64,000 bases of DNA from Cyrtodaria siliqua. Its lineage: Eukaryota > Mollusca > Bivalvia > Adapedonta > Hiatellidae. Location: NCBI GenBank assembly GCA_037043455.1, contig JAWPHD010000139.1:496001-560000 (forward strand), read 5' to 3'. Positions 31,284-42,237 of this stretch are shown piece after piece. Position 1 is the first letter of the stretch; each line of letters begins with the position of its first letter. Made by a program: the position numbers and the translations under genes. The notes under the pieces are model-generated. The model was not told where the DNA came from. It did not search any database and saw only the letters and a list, made by a program, of their open reading frames with translations.

Positions 31284-31559
31284 CTGTAATCATCACGTAT
31301 CGTGAAAGAGCACTGTTAACATTTCAATAATAATATATCTGACCGACAGACAATTGATTGTGTGTTTACCAGTGGCTATGTTAATATGCAAGAAGACAGC
31401 TGTGACAAAAACGTGTGTAAAATTTAGCGACTTTTCCTCTAGAAATGGTTTCGCCGTCATATGCATACTATCTTCGTCATGGCTCAAATGTATGTACTAT
31501 TGGCATTTTAAATATTGAGTTCTGCTCAACCCGGGGCTAGAGGGCGTGAACGGTAACAA

Positions 31560-32770
31560 GCATGTTTCACTACCTTTCATGAACAGTCTCAATTAAACCG
31601 ATTAATCGTGTTCGACGATATCCAAATTTCTTCTTTCATACTTTTTTGAGTGTAAACTTAATCAATGTTTTCATATTTAAAGTTTTACTAGAAATATTAT
31701 ACAAGTTGCTTGATAAAGCATGTTCCCTAGTTTATATAAGTAGTTTGAGATAGATCAACCCGAAGGAAGCGGTTGAGGTTGAACCGCTGTAAACACTGCT
31801 GCAAGATACATTTCACTTCTTATACAGAAAATAACATTACATATATATGTATTAATATTGATATATAGAGGATATTTGTTGTTTTGGAGTGAATAACATA
31901 TTTGATTTCATCGAGAAGTGAGAAAACTTTATGCTTTCACAAATATGAAGCATGAGTTAAAATATAAAAAATAAATCACTTCGAGATGTTATTCACGACA
32001 AAACAACAATTTTTTTTTTATTTTATGATTTTACAATTTTTTTTAAGGGAAACTAAAGTTAATAAGGGAGGCAATTACAATAACTAAGCCGCTTTACACA
32101 TTTATTGCCCGGCTACAAAAAATAGTCTAAAGATATTTTATTTATACCCAAACAGAACAATTTTTTTAATATATTTATATTGGCAGTTATTTCCTTTTAA
32201 CTTTTAAAATCCATTTCAAATCATTATTTGAATAGAATGTACAATTTGTTTTTAAAAAAGTAGTCCCGGCAGCTACTGTGAAAATAAAACTCTATATTTC
32301 ACAATGTAAAATAACACACTTTTATTTCACTGATAAAATACAGTATTTCATTGCTTATCATAAAATAAAACACATTATCACTCAAAGAGTAAAGACATAT
32401 TTACAGATTCAGTGGATATTACCGATAACTAGAAAGTGAATATATAGTAATAAATTAATGCTATAGTAAGTAAGCATTTTCTGTATTTATAGAGGGGGAC
32501 TCAATTGACATAGCCAATCGTCATTGAGGCACTCCTAATAACATATTTACAAATATAATACAACAAGTAAACGTGATTTATCACAGAACTGTAGGCAAAC
32601 TTATGAACACATATCAAAGCATAAGACAATGTGATATTTTAAAATGAAAACGCTGTTTAAAATCAACCGAGATGAAACATAAACATACTATAATGTATAC
32701 ATAAACATAGACAAATGTGTATAGTGTATACATCATTACTGCTTTTAACCCATGGAATTAACAATATGTA
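31560..32770. other. Intergenic AT-rich sequence
   Basis: No exon or transposon end recognised. It may include 3' flank of the LINE tail that follows on the minus strand. Confidence 0.5.
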
Positions 32771-32771
32771 A

Positions 32772-33160
32772 AAGCAAACTAGACTATGCTACATTTAGAT
32801 TCGATTTCTTTTACCCATTTCAAGCATTTGTTGGAAAATATATTCAATGATGTAGAGGTTTTAATTTCGAGGGGAATACTATTCCATGCTAAAGTTCCAG
32901 AATATGATAAGCTCCCTTATCATTCGTTATTTGGCTTAGGTATTATGAAATTTCTATTTGTAATTGATCTCAGTTGCATTGAAGTATTTTGTTCATTTAC
33001 TCTCATATGAAACAAGTCGCTTAGATATTGCGGGGACATTTGATTTGCTATTTTATACATGCTTTTAGCTTTTTGAAGAAAAACAATTTCTTCGAATGAT
33101 AACATATTTAGAGAAATAATATGGATCAAATAACTGTTTAAGGGAAGTAGATGCATCTTA
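32772..33160 (-). pseudogene. LINE ORF2 C-terminal fragment with stops
   Basis: Minus strand FEEIVFLQKAKSMYKIANQM, then SPQYLSDLF, LRSITNRNFIIPKPNNE and two consecutive stops. It continues GSLSYSGTLAWNSIPLEIKT, then SLNIFSNKCLKWV. The QKAKSMYKI helix, P-x-YL-x-x-LF and SYSG-x-x-WNS-IPLEIK boxes are standard for the ORF2 end. It is 5'-truncated and dead. Confidence 0.82.
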
Positions 33161-33365
33161 CCGATATGGTTTGTCCTGGAGGAGCTTCGATGTACCAGTA
33201 GTAGTCAACGAAACTGCCATACTGTGCGGACGTTATGGTAATGGTGTCTGCTGGAAGAACACAGCAAGAAATAATCTTTCTAGCTTATTTGAAACGTTGT
33301 GTTACGTGATCTTGTATGTAGTTACTATAACCAAACTTTGTCTTAACATGGCATTGACATTTAAC

Positions 33366-34085
33366 TACTGTGCATTTAGGGTGGCTTGACGTCAAATATG
33401 AATCGAGACTTTTTCTTTAATAGTTGTTATATATTTTCATACCTGATATGGTTAGATATAATAAAAATAGACACTCCTGCATATGTTTACAATCTTGCCA
33501 TAGCCATCCATTATGCTTCACAAAGCCTAAAAGTCATTTTGACCCCTCTTGTTTACATTGTAAAAATTAAACAACATGGCGGCATTATTTTTAGAAATTG
33601 TCGCCTGCGCATGTCTGTTTCTAGGGTTCGGATGTACCAAGTTAGACGTAGGTTATGCAGGGCGATGTTGTTGTTCAATGTTCAGCACCTTCAGCAATCG
33701 ATCATACTTACCTTTTTTTTTGGAATGAAAAACATTATATCTAGCAAAAGGTAGGTAAACAGCTAGTATACAGCGTTTATATTTTATTATTTACAACACT
33801 ACTGGTCAACTGATTCTTTAAGTCACCCTACCCTAGAAAAATGGAATGTTCCGCAGTCGCCATTTTGGTTTTCGGCTGTCAATAAATTATATGTAAACAG
33901 TGGGGTAAAAATTAATTTTTGGCTTTGCGAAGCTTTGAGGATGGCTACGCGAAGATTGCAAACATATTCAAGAGCGTCCTTTTTCATTTTTTTCAATCAT
34001 ATCAGGTATGAAAACATATAGAAAGTAATAAAAAATCTCGATTCATATTGGATGTAAGGCACCATGAAATGCACAGTATAGGTAT
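33366..34085. mobile_element. Long-inverted-repeat element, arms about 230-250 bp
   Basis: The left arm begins actgtgcattt with aatatgaatcgaga and ttcatacctgatatg. It continues through catatgtttacaatctt, tagccatcc, cttcacaaagcc and tgtttaca to aaatggcg-like sequence. The reverse complement of the right half repeats these blocks in order (33840-34085). Short unmatched centre. A small frame starting MAALFLEIVACACLF inside the left arm looks like a signal peptide but is simply inverted-repeat sequence. No transposase. Confidence 0.75.
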
Positions 34086-34099
34086 GTTCCTCGGAACAC

Positions 34100-35050
34100 T
34101 TGTGTAGTCTGACTTTTGCTTATCAGTGACCTTTGACCTATTGATCAATAGGACCCATTCTCTCACCAAAGCAACAAAGTTATAAAGTTTGAATACGGTG
34201 AGTGCAATCCTTCACAAGTTATTGAGCGATACATTTTACCACCACTAATTAGAATATAATGCTCCGAGGTGTAGTCGAATGTAGTCTCTATTACGAAAAG
34301 TGGTTCCTCTTTTTTGTTGAGAAAAAGCACTTCATGTGGAAAAAGGTTGGCAACTGGTTACTCTATTTTGTTGCTATATATATCAGAAGTTTATTTATGA
34401 CCTCTGATGGGTTATTTTTTAATAAAGTTACATAATTGGTAATTGGAAGGATATCTTCATAGCGTATATTATAATATATTAAACGATAAATTGTTTTCTC
34501 ATGTAAATACATTGATAATTATCTACCTTTAATAGAAAAAAATATTGATTACATCGCTTTTTGATACATTTAAAACACAGAACAATAGTAATAATTATTA
34601 TACTTAAACATAGTCTTGAATACCGATGAATATACGTAACAAAAACCCTAAATGAAAATAATAATTGATTAAAAAGAGCGATTCATTCAGTCGTTCTGTT
34701 TAAAATGTGCCGAATCCAATTTTCATTAATTAAAAAAAAAGTGACATTGACCTTTCACCTATTAACCCCAACATCAACAGGGTTTTACCTCACACCAATA
34801 TATTACTACCGAGCTAATAGTAATTGAAGATATAATCTTCCATTCGTTCTTTTTTAAATGAGCGGAAACCAAATTTTCATAACAAGACACACACAGTGAC
34901 CTTGACCTTGAACCTATTAATCCCAAAATCAAAAGAGTCCTACATTTTATCAAGTTATGACAACACAGCAAATATAAAATCAATCCATGTAGGTATTTAT
35001 GACTTGGGGATTCCTCTATAGCCTGAAAAGACATGTTGCAATTTATTATT
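34100..35050. repeat. Degenerate repeat with tgaccttgacct phrases
   Basis: Phrases cagtgacctttgacctatt (34125), gacattgacctttcacctat (34743) and cagtgaccttgaccttgaac (34895) recur at intervals, with similar surrounding text (ccaaaatcaa, ttataaagtt). Two or three diverged units. No gene. Confidence 0.55.
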
Positions 35051-35718
35051 ACTAATTATTATAGGAAACTGTGGGTGCTCCATCAATATCTTTGAATCAT
35101 TTCACGTGCTAAATTGGTCATGGCAAAGCTTTCAGTTTTTAAAACAAATTCAGCCCCGAGGCCTGGTGTAACCACTTTAAAACCTTAATTTTCATAAATA
35201 TATTTACCCTAGTAAATTATTTATTTACACTATTTGTTATTGCATTCGACGTTTTTCATTTTAATTGAATACATGTACATCCAGATTTGATGCCCACTAT
35301 TCTGATATATTTAAAATATTATCAATTGAGGGAAATTGGTAAATTTTACGCTCAAACATTACACTGTCAGGCAGACGCATATGCTTCATTTGCCGTTTAG
35401 TTTTGATACGACATCCATGTCCGCTCGACAGGCTGTTGGTGGTCTATTCGTCCACGGGATTTGTAGTAAAGGTGAAATATAGCGTGTCTTTTGAGCATAT
35501 ATTCTGAAATATATGTATATAATATACAATCTGTTCAAATATTACACTTATTGGTTGTCCCGTTTTGTCACAGTAGCCAATTATATCTCATAGCGCACAC
35601 GGTCCGAGTTTTGCCCTTTTTGAAGACAGGTGTCACGAGACCTGTGACGTCATTGGTACAAAGCGATTAGCGGCTCCGCATTAAGTCTGCATTGTCTATG
35701 TATGGTACATGTTAAAAA

Positions 35719-35870
35719 TGCCGTGTGCTGTTAATGGGTGCAAACGTGTGCATACAAGAGGACAATATAATAATATCGGTTTTGTTCGTGTTCTAAGTCG
35801 GGTAAATGATTAAGATTCGAAGTGTGGGTGGACCGCTGCCGACGGAAATCGCCCGTCTCGTCAAAAAAGT
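35719..35870 (+). pseudogene. Possible decayed THAP-like first exon
   Basis: From the ATG the frame reads MPCAVNGCKRVHTRGQYNN, then IGFVRVLSRVND, a stop, and SKCGWTAADGNR. An N-terminal C-x4-C directly after the initiator Met is how many THAP zinc-finger domains (DNA-binding, often transposase-derived) begin. The later W and basic residues are poorly aligned and there is a stop, so this is at best a relic. Alternative: chance. Confidence 0.28.
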
Positions 35871-36089
35871 GGGAATTTATAAAGACGCGCGAGTTTATAG
35901 TAACATTTTAAGTTGGATTCGTGGGAAGTCCATCCTTTGGTTTCTTTTTTGTTGAATTTGGAGAACAGACGGTCATGCCGATTAAAAAAACAGCGGTACC
36001 AATAATATTATAAAAATGAGAAGTGCGTAACCCCGCCGTCTCCGAGCAAGTTTTTTTCACCGATTCAACCGGCGTTGAGGAGTAAATTA

Positions 36090-36500
36090 ATAAATGAATT
36101 GAATTGAATGTTGTTTAACGGCTCATCAACACATTATAGGTTATTTACAGCCGCCCCAGAGAGAGGGGAAGGATACATAGGAATTCGTGAAACCGTGTCC
36201 TATATATACTCTTATTATCGAATAGATTCCTATGAAGTCCAGACTCTATTGTACCCATTTCGGTGCGCCCGAAGGTGCATTGAGTTTGCTGTCGGAGGGA
36301 CTATAAACCTTAAAACTACACACACACACACACACACACACTAGATTCCCATGGTTCTTTAACGTGCTCGGAGGATAGACCGATACACGGGACCGCCTGG
36401 TTTACGTCCCAATCCGACGGACGAGGCTAAGGAAAAGTGTCTTGCCCAAGAACACACCGACGCAACTCAGTGGCACCACGGAGGATTGAACCGGGGCTGA
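36090..36500 (-). mobile_element. SINE relative with internal expansion (minus strand)
   Basis: Reverse-complement relative of 26551-26822. It shares attgaatgttgtttaacggc, ctcatcaacac, gaggggaaggatacatagga, gtgctcggaggatagaccga, cttgcccaagaacacaccga and ccacggaggattgaacc. An extra 90 bp or so, including a (CA)12 run (36317-36341), lies in the middle. Confidence 0.82.
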
Positions 36501-36517
36501 TTCACGTAAAGACACAT

Positions 36518-36778
36518 GCTTCGAATTCAACAGCTAAACAATGACGGTGTATATAAAGATCTAAGACTATATACCTTTCTACAATGAAGCATACGTTTAC
36601 CCGATGAAGTGCTAAGATAATAGAAAAACATTTTTATGTTAAATTAATAAATGAGGTAACATAATAGGTTTTGTTCTATTATCTTGGCACTTCATCGGGT
36701 ATACGTATGCTTCATTGTTGAACGGTATATAGCCTTAGCTCAATATACACCGTGATTATTTAGCTGTTTGGCATATAT
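36518..36778. mobile_element. Foldback MITE, about 100-bp arms
   Basis: Left arm cagctaaacaatgacggtgt through caatgaagcatacg and cccgatgaagtgctaagata. Right arm is its complement, ending tgattatttagctgtttgg. The loop is about 60 bp and AT-rich. Total about 260 bp, no coding sequence. Confidence 0.85.
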
Positions 36779-36779
36779 A

Positions 36780-37450
36780 TGCTCCCTGGTACTATAGAAA
36801 TTAGATGTTGTGTCATTTATTATGTTGTTTTTATTTTATTTATTTTTTTATCAATTATGTGAAAAATAAACACGTACTAAATGTATTTTTTCAATGTCTA
36901 CTTTTCGGCAAAAGTAAAGTCCTTATTATCTGAAGCTCGTATTAATGTACAAGTATTAGAACATGTCCATGCATTCGGAATATACTGCATTTCGCGCGTA
37001 GTGTACGCTACTCAACTTTTATAATCGGTCACCCAGGTTTTTTGAAAATAACACGAATACTAAAAACTGGAAATCACTGAAACACATACCAATATATTAT
37101 TAAGTTTATCAACAATGTTATCTGAAAAAAATTATAACCTAATAAAATATGTTTAAGCGTGTTCCCAATGACGTCACTTCCGGTTATACGAGGAAGAGTT
37201 TTCCCCCTTAGATTTTTATCGATTTTTTAGCAAGCCTGTTCGCCTTTTCATTTTTTATCTTTAAAAACATATGTTCAATAAACATACACTAGCATAGTAA
37301 ACATCGTATATATAATGATATTTAATAATTAAAAACATATCAACAGCGGATTTGTTGATTTAGGACAATGTTCATCTTTAAGAGTATTTGTAATTGTGTA
37401 GTTGCTGTTGGTGCTCATTGTGTCATCTTATTGCTAACTTGTATCGTGTG
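36780..37450. other. Intergenic AT-rich sequence
   Basis: No supported feature. Confidence 0.5.
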
Positions 37451-37454
37451 TTCA

Positions 37455-37630
37455 CTGGTAGCTAGACTTGTAAGTGAGAAAGTGTCGATTCTTACGGATG
37501 GCGGAAGGTGTACAGTTCTGGTTCTACCCAGGAAAAGTGGGTGGTCTGCCTCCACCACAAAAAAATAACCTTACATGTGTTGAAAATGTCGTAAAACACC
37601 ATACAAACAAACAAACAAACAAACAACAAA
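37455..37630 (+). mobile_element. SINE 3' half, uninterrupted paralogue of 10698/11755
   Basis: Shares gtcgattcttacggatggcg, ggttctacccaggaaaagtg, ggtctgcctccaccacaaaa and the tail accttacatgtgttgaaaat with the split SINE at 10698-11820. At the point where that copy holds an 843-bp transposon, this copy reads straight through (caccacaaaaaaataacctt). Tail (CAAA)n. Confidence 0.85.
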
Positions 37631-37639
37631 CAAATCAGA

Positions 37640-37700
37640 GCGTGTTTTTGATTGACTGTGGTCCTTGAATGCTACCTTTCCTGTTCGACTTTTATATCTA
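37640..37700 (+). repeat. Dispersed 240-bp repeat, 3' fragment
   Basis: Contains tggtccttgaatgctacctt and cctgttcgacttttatatct, the 3' end of the family defined at 23860-24110. Confidence 0.75.
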
Positions 37701-38259
37701 CTTGAACTGACCTGGCCTAGAATTCACCAACCATTCTTCAAACTCAAGTACTCAAATTTCGTTCACAAATATTCCCCAGACCTTCAAAGATAAATAATAA
37801 TTTGTCCCCCACCTTTGATGTTATTCATTCAAATTTAATAAATACACGGAATGTTATACATGAGTGTTTTAAGATATGAATTGAATAACTTTTCAATTAT
37901 GTCATTTACTAAATAAATGGCCAATTCAATTTCATATCGGTGTATCTCTTTTATTTATTCCATTGGAAGTGTATACTTTGAAATAAATCAAACAGAGCGC
38001 AACTCAGGAGTGAGTTTAGGTTAATAATGTAAGGTCACCATAAACAATCATATGAAGTTGCTATCTGTTAGTATTTGTCATATTTATTCATAACAGCGTG
38101 TCATAAACGTTTATCTGTTAAACTTTTAGAATATTTGTAATTGAAATGTGCATACTTGGGCTTCAGTCTAAGAATATGCTCAAGAATGGTTTGTGAATTC
38201 CAAGCCTGCTTGTCTCTCTGAATTTGACATTATCTTTCGCTAATACCTGATATATCAAG

Positions 38260-41200
38260 TCATACCTTCTGGGCGTGCCTTAATAAGAGAAAACACAGGA
38301 CAGTGCAAAGAACAGTTCATGCCATCTTGGAGTTCCTTAATAGGAGAATACATAGGACCGAGCAAAGAACTGGTCATACAATCTGGGAGTACCATAATAA
38401 GAGAAAACATAGGAACGTGCAAAGAGCTGGTCATACATTCTGGAAGTTCCTTATTAGGAGAGAACATAGGACCGTCCACAGAACTGGTCATATAATCTGG
38501 GAGTGCCTTAATAGGAGAGAACATAGGGCCGTACAAATAAGTGGTCATATATTCTGGGCGTGCCTTAATAGGAATGAACATAGGACCGTACAAAGAACTG
38601 GTCATACAATCTGGGAGTGCCTTAATAAGAGAGAACATAGGACCGTGCAACCAACTGATCATACAATCTGGGAGTGCCTTAATAGGAGAGAACATAGGAC
38701 CGTACAAAGAACTGGTAATACAATCTGGGAGTGCCTTAATAGGAGAGAACATAGGACCGTTCAACGAACTGGTCATACAGTCTGGGAGTGACTTAATAGG
38801 GAAGAACATAGGACCTTGCAAAGAACTGGTCATACAATTGGGAGTGCCTTAATAGGATAGAACATAGGACAGTACACAGAACTTGTCATACAATTGGGAG
38901 TGCCTTAATGGGAGAGAACATAGGACCTTGCAAAGAACTGGTCATAGAATCTGGAGTGTCTTAACAGGAGAGAAAAAAGGACCGTTCACAGAACTGGCCG
39001 TACAGCCTGGGAGTGCCTTAATAGGGAAGAGCATAGAACCTTGCAAAGAACTGGTCATACAATTGGGAGTGCCTTAATAGGAGCGAACATAGTACTGTAC
39101 AAAGAACTGGTCATACAATCTGGGAGTGTCTTAACAAGAGAGAACATAGGACCGTACACAGAACTGGTCATACAGTCTGGGAGTGCCTTAATAGGGAAGA
39201 ACATAGGACCTTGCAAAGAACTGGTCATACAATTGGGAGTGCCTTAATAGGAGAGAACATAGGACCGTACACAGAACTTGTCATACAATTGGGAGTGCCT
39301 TAATGGGAGAGAACATAGGACCTTGCAAAGAACTGGTCATAGAATCTGGGAGTGTCTTAACAGGAGAGAAAAAAGGACCGTTCACAGAACTGGTCGTACA
39401 GTCTGGGAGAGCCTTGATAAGGAAGAACATAGGACCTTGCAAAGAACTGGTCATACAATTGGGAGTGCCTTAATAGAAGAGAACATAGGACGTACAAAAA
39501 AATGGTCATACAATCTGGGAGTACCTTAATAGGGAAGAATATAGGACAGTACAACGAACTGGTCATACAATTGGGAGTTCCTTAATAGGAGATAACATAG
39601 GACCGTGCAAAGAACTGGTCATAAAATCTGGGAGTGCCTTAAAAGGGGAGAACATACGACCGTACAAAGAACTGGTCATACATTTGGGAGTGCCTTAATA
39701 GGAGAGAACATAGGATCGTGCAAAGAACTTGTCATACAATTGGGAATGCCTTAATAGGACAGAACATAGGACCGTGCAAAGAACAGGTCATACAATCTGG
39801 GAGTGCCTTAGTAGAAGAGAACATAATACAGTACAAAGAACTGGTCATACAATCTGGGAGTGCCTTAATAGCGGAGAACATAGGACCGTACAAAGAACTG
39901 GTCATGCAATTGGAAGTGCCTTAATAGGAAGGAACATAGCACCGTGCAAGGAACTCGTCATACAATCAGGGAGTACCTTAATAGGAGAGAACATAAGACC
40001 CATTCTAAGAACTGGTCATACAGTCTTGGAGTGCATTAATAGGGGAGAACATAGGATCGTACAAAGAACTGGTCATACAATTGTGAGTGCCTTAATAGGA
40101 GAGAACATAGGGGTGTGCAGAGAACTGGTCATACAATATGTGAGTGCCTTAATAGGAGAGAACAGAAGACCGTACAAAGAACTTGTCATGCAGTCTGGGA
40201 GTGCCTTAATAGGGGAGAACATAGGACCGTACAGAGAACTGGTCTTACAATTGGGAGTGCCTTAATAGGAGAGAACATAGGACCGTGCAAAGAACTGGTA
40301 ATACAATCAGAATCTGGGAGTGCCTTAATAAGAGAGAACATAAGACCGTACAAAGAACTTGTCATACAATCTGGGAGTGCCTTAATAGGGGACAACATAG
40401 GACCGTACAACTAACTGGTCATACAATTGGGAGTGCCTTAATGGGAGAGAACATAGGACCGTACAAACAGCTAGTCATACAATCTGGGAGTGCCTTAATA
40501 GGAGAGAACATAGGACCATACAAAGAACTGGTCATACAATCTGGGAGTGACTTAACAGGAGGGAACATAGGACCGTGCAAAGAACTGGTCATTGAGAGAA
40601 CATAAGACTCATTCAAAAAACTGATCATACAATCTGGGAGTGCCTTAATAGGGGAGAACATAGGACCGCACAAAGAACTTGTCATACAATTATGAGTGCC
40701 TTAATAGGTGAGTACATAGGACTGTGCAGAGAACTGGTCATACAATCTTGGAGTGCCTTAATAGGAGAGAACATAAGACCATACAAAAAACTTGTCATAC
40801 AATCTGGGAGTGCCTTAATAGGGGAGAACATAGGACCGTACAAAGAACTGGTCATACAATTGGGATTGCCTTAATATGAGACAACATAAGACCGTGCAAA
40901 GAAATGGTCATACAATCTGGGAGTGCCTTAATAGGAGAGCACATGAGACCGTACAAAGAACTTGTCACACAATCTGGGAGTGCCTTAAAAGGGGAGAACA
41001 TAGGACCGTACAAAGAACTGGTCATACAGTTGGGAGTACCTTAATGGAAGAGAACATAGGACCATGCATTGAACTGGTCATACAATCTGGGAGTGCCTTA
41101 ATAGGGGAGAACATAGGAGTGTGCAGAGAACTGGTCATACAATATGTGAATGCCTTAATAGGAGAGAACAGAAGACCGTACAAAGAACTTGTCATGCAGT

Positions 41201-42237
41201 CTGGGAGTGCCTTAATAGGGGAGAACATAGGACCGTACAAAGAACTGGTCTTACAATTAGGAGTGCCTTAATAGGAGAGAACATAGGACCGTGCAAAGAA
41301 CTGGTAATACAATCAGAATCTGGGAGTGCCTTAATAAAAGAGAACATAAGACCGTACAAAGAACTTGTCATACAATCTGGGAGTGCCTTAATAGGGGACA
41401 ACATAGGACCGTACAACTAACTGGTCATACAATTGGGAGTGCCTTAATGGGAGAGAACATAGGACCGTACAAACAGCTAGTCATACAATCTGGGAGTGCC
41501 TTAATAGGAGAGAACATAGGACCATACAAAGAACTGGTCATACAATCTGGGAGTGACTTAACAGGAGGGAACATAGGACCGTGCAAAGAACTGGTCATTG
41601 AGAGAACCTAAGACCCATTCAAAAAATTGATCATACAATCTGGGAGTGCCTTAATAGGGGAGAACATAGGACTGTGCAGAGAACTGGTCATACAATCTGG
41701 GATTGCCTTAATAGGAGAGAACATAAGACCATACAAAAAACTTGTCATACAATCTGGGAGTGCCTTAATAGGGGAGAACATAGGACCGTACAAAGAACTG
41801 GTCATACAATTGGGATTGCCTTAATATGAGACAACATAAGACCGTGCAAAGAAATGGTCATACAATCTGGGAGTGCCTTAATAGGAGAGCACATGAGACC
41901 GTACAAAGAACTTGTCATACAATCTGGGAGTGCCTTAATAGGGGAGAACATAGGACTGTGCAGAGAACTGGTCATACAATATGGGAGTGCCTTAATAGGA
42001 GAGAACATAAGACCATACAAAAAACTTGTCATACAATCTGGGAGTGCCTTAATAGTGGAGAACATAGGACCGTACAAAGAACTGGTCATACAATTGGGAT
42101 TGCCTTAATATGAGACAACATAAGACCATGCAAAGAAATGGTCATACAATCTGGGAGTGCCTTAATAGGAGAGCACATGAGACCGTACAAAGAACTTGTC
42201 ATACAATCTGGGAGTGCCTTAATAGGGGAGAACATAG
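38260..42237. repeat. 57-bp minisatellite, about 70 units
   Basis: Consensus blocks are gggagtgccttaatagga, gagaacataggaccgta and caaagaactggtcatacaat, then ct. The 57-bp period equals 19 codons, so long repetitive frames appear in several frames on both strands (for example ECLNRREHRTVQRTGHTIW). Units reading caattggg are one base shorter and break them. A higher-order repeat of about 1.0 kb is visible: 40115-40605 recurs almost unchanged at 41121-41611. No start context, splice site or codon constraint suggests a protein. Interrupted by a transposon at 42238. Confidence 0.96.

Larger units (their letters stand above)
19640..31557 (-). repeat. Right arm of the giant inverted duplication
   Basis: This is the reverse complement of 1-13035. 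Right-only segments are the SLC6 C-terminal region (about 21020-24590), the SINE at 26551-26822 and the hairpin insertion at 30836-31102. It lacks the counterpart of 8640-12110. The match to base 1 of the window ends at about 31557, but the true edge cannot be judged because the left arm runs off the window. Confidence 0.93.

Noticed and set aside
33575..33730. Small ORF MAALFLEIVACACLFLGFGC resembling a secreted peptide with signal sequence
   Set aside because: It lies within one arm of a long inverted-repeat element, and the other arm carries the same DNA in reverse without the frame.
34125..34920. Nuclear-receptor-like half sites (tgaccttgacct)
   Set aside because: They occur as part of a degenerate dispersed repeat, not near any gene start.
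38255..38833. Long repetitive open frames over the 57-bp array, on both strands (up to 192 codons)
   Set aside because: They follow only from a 57-bp period divisible by three. Frames break wherever a unit is one base shorter, and all reading directions look equally open.
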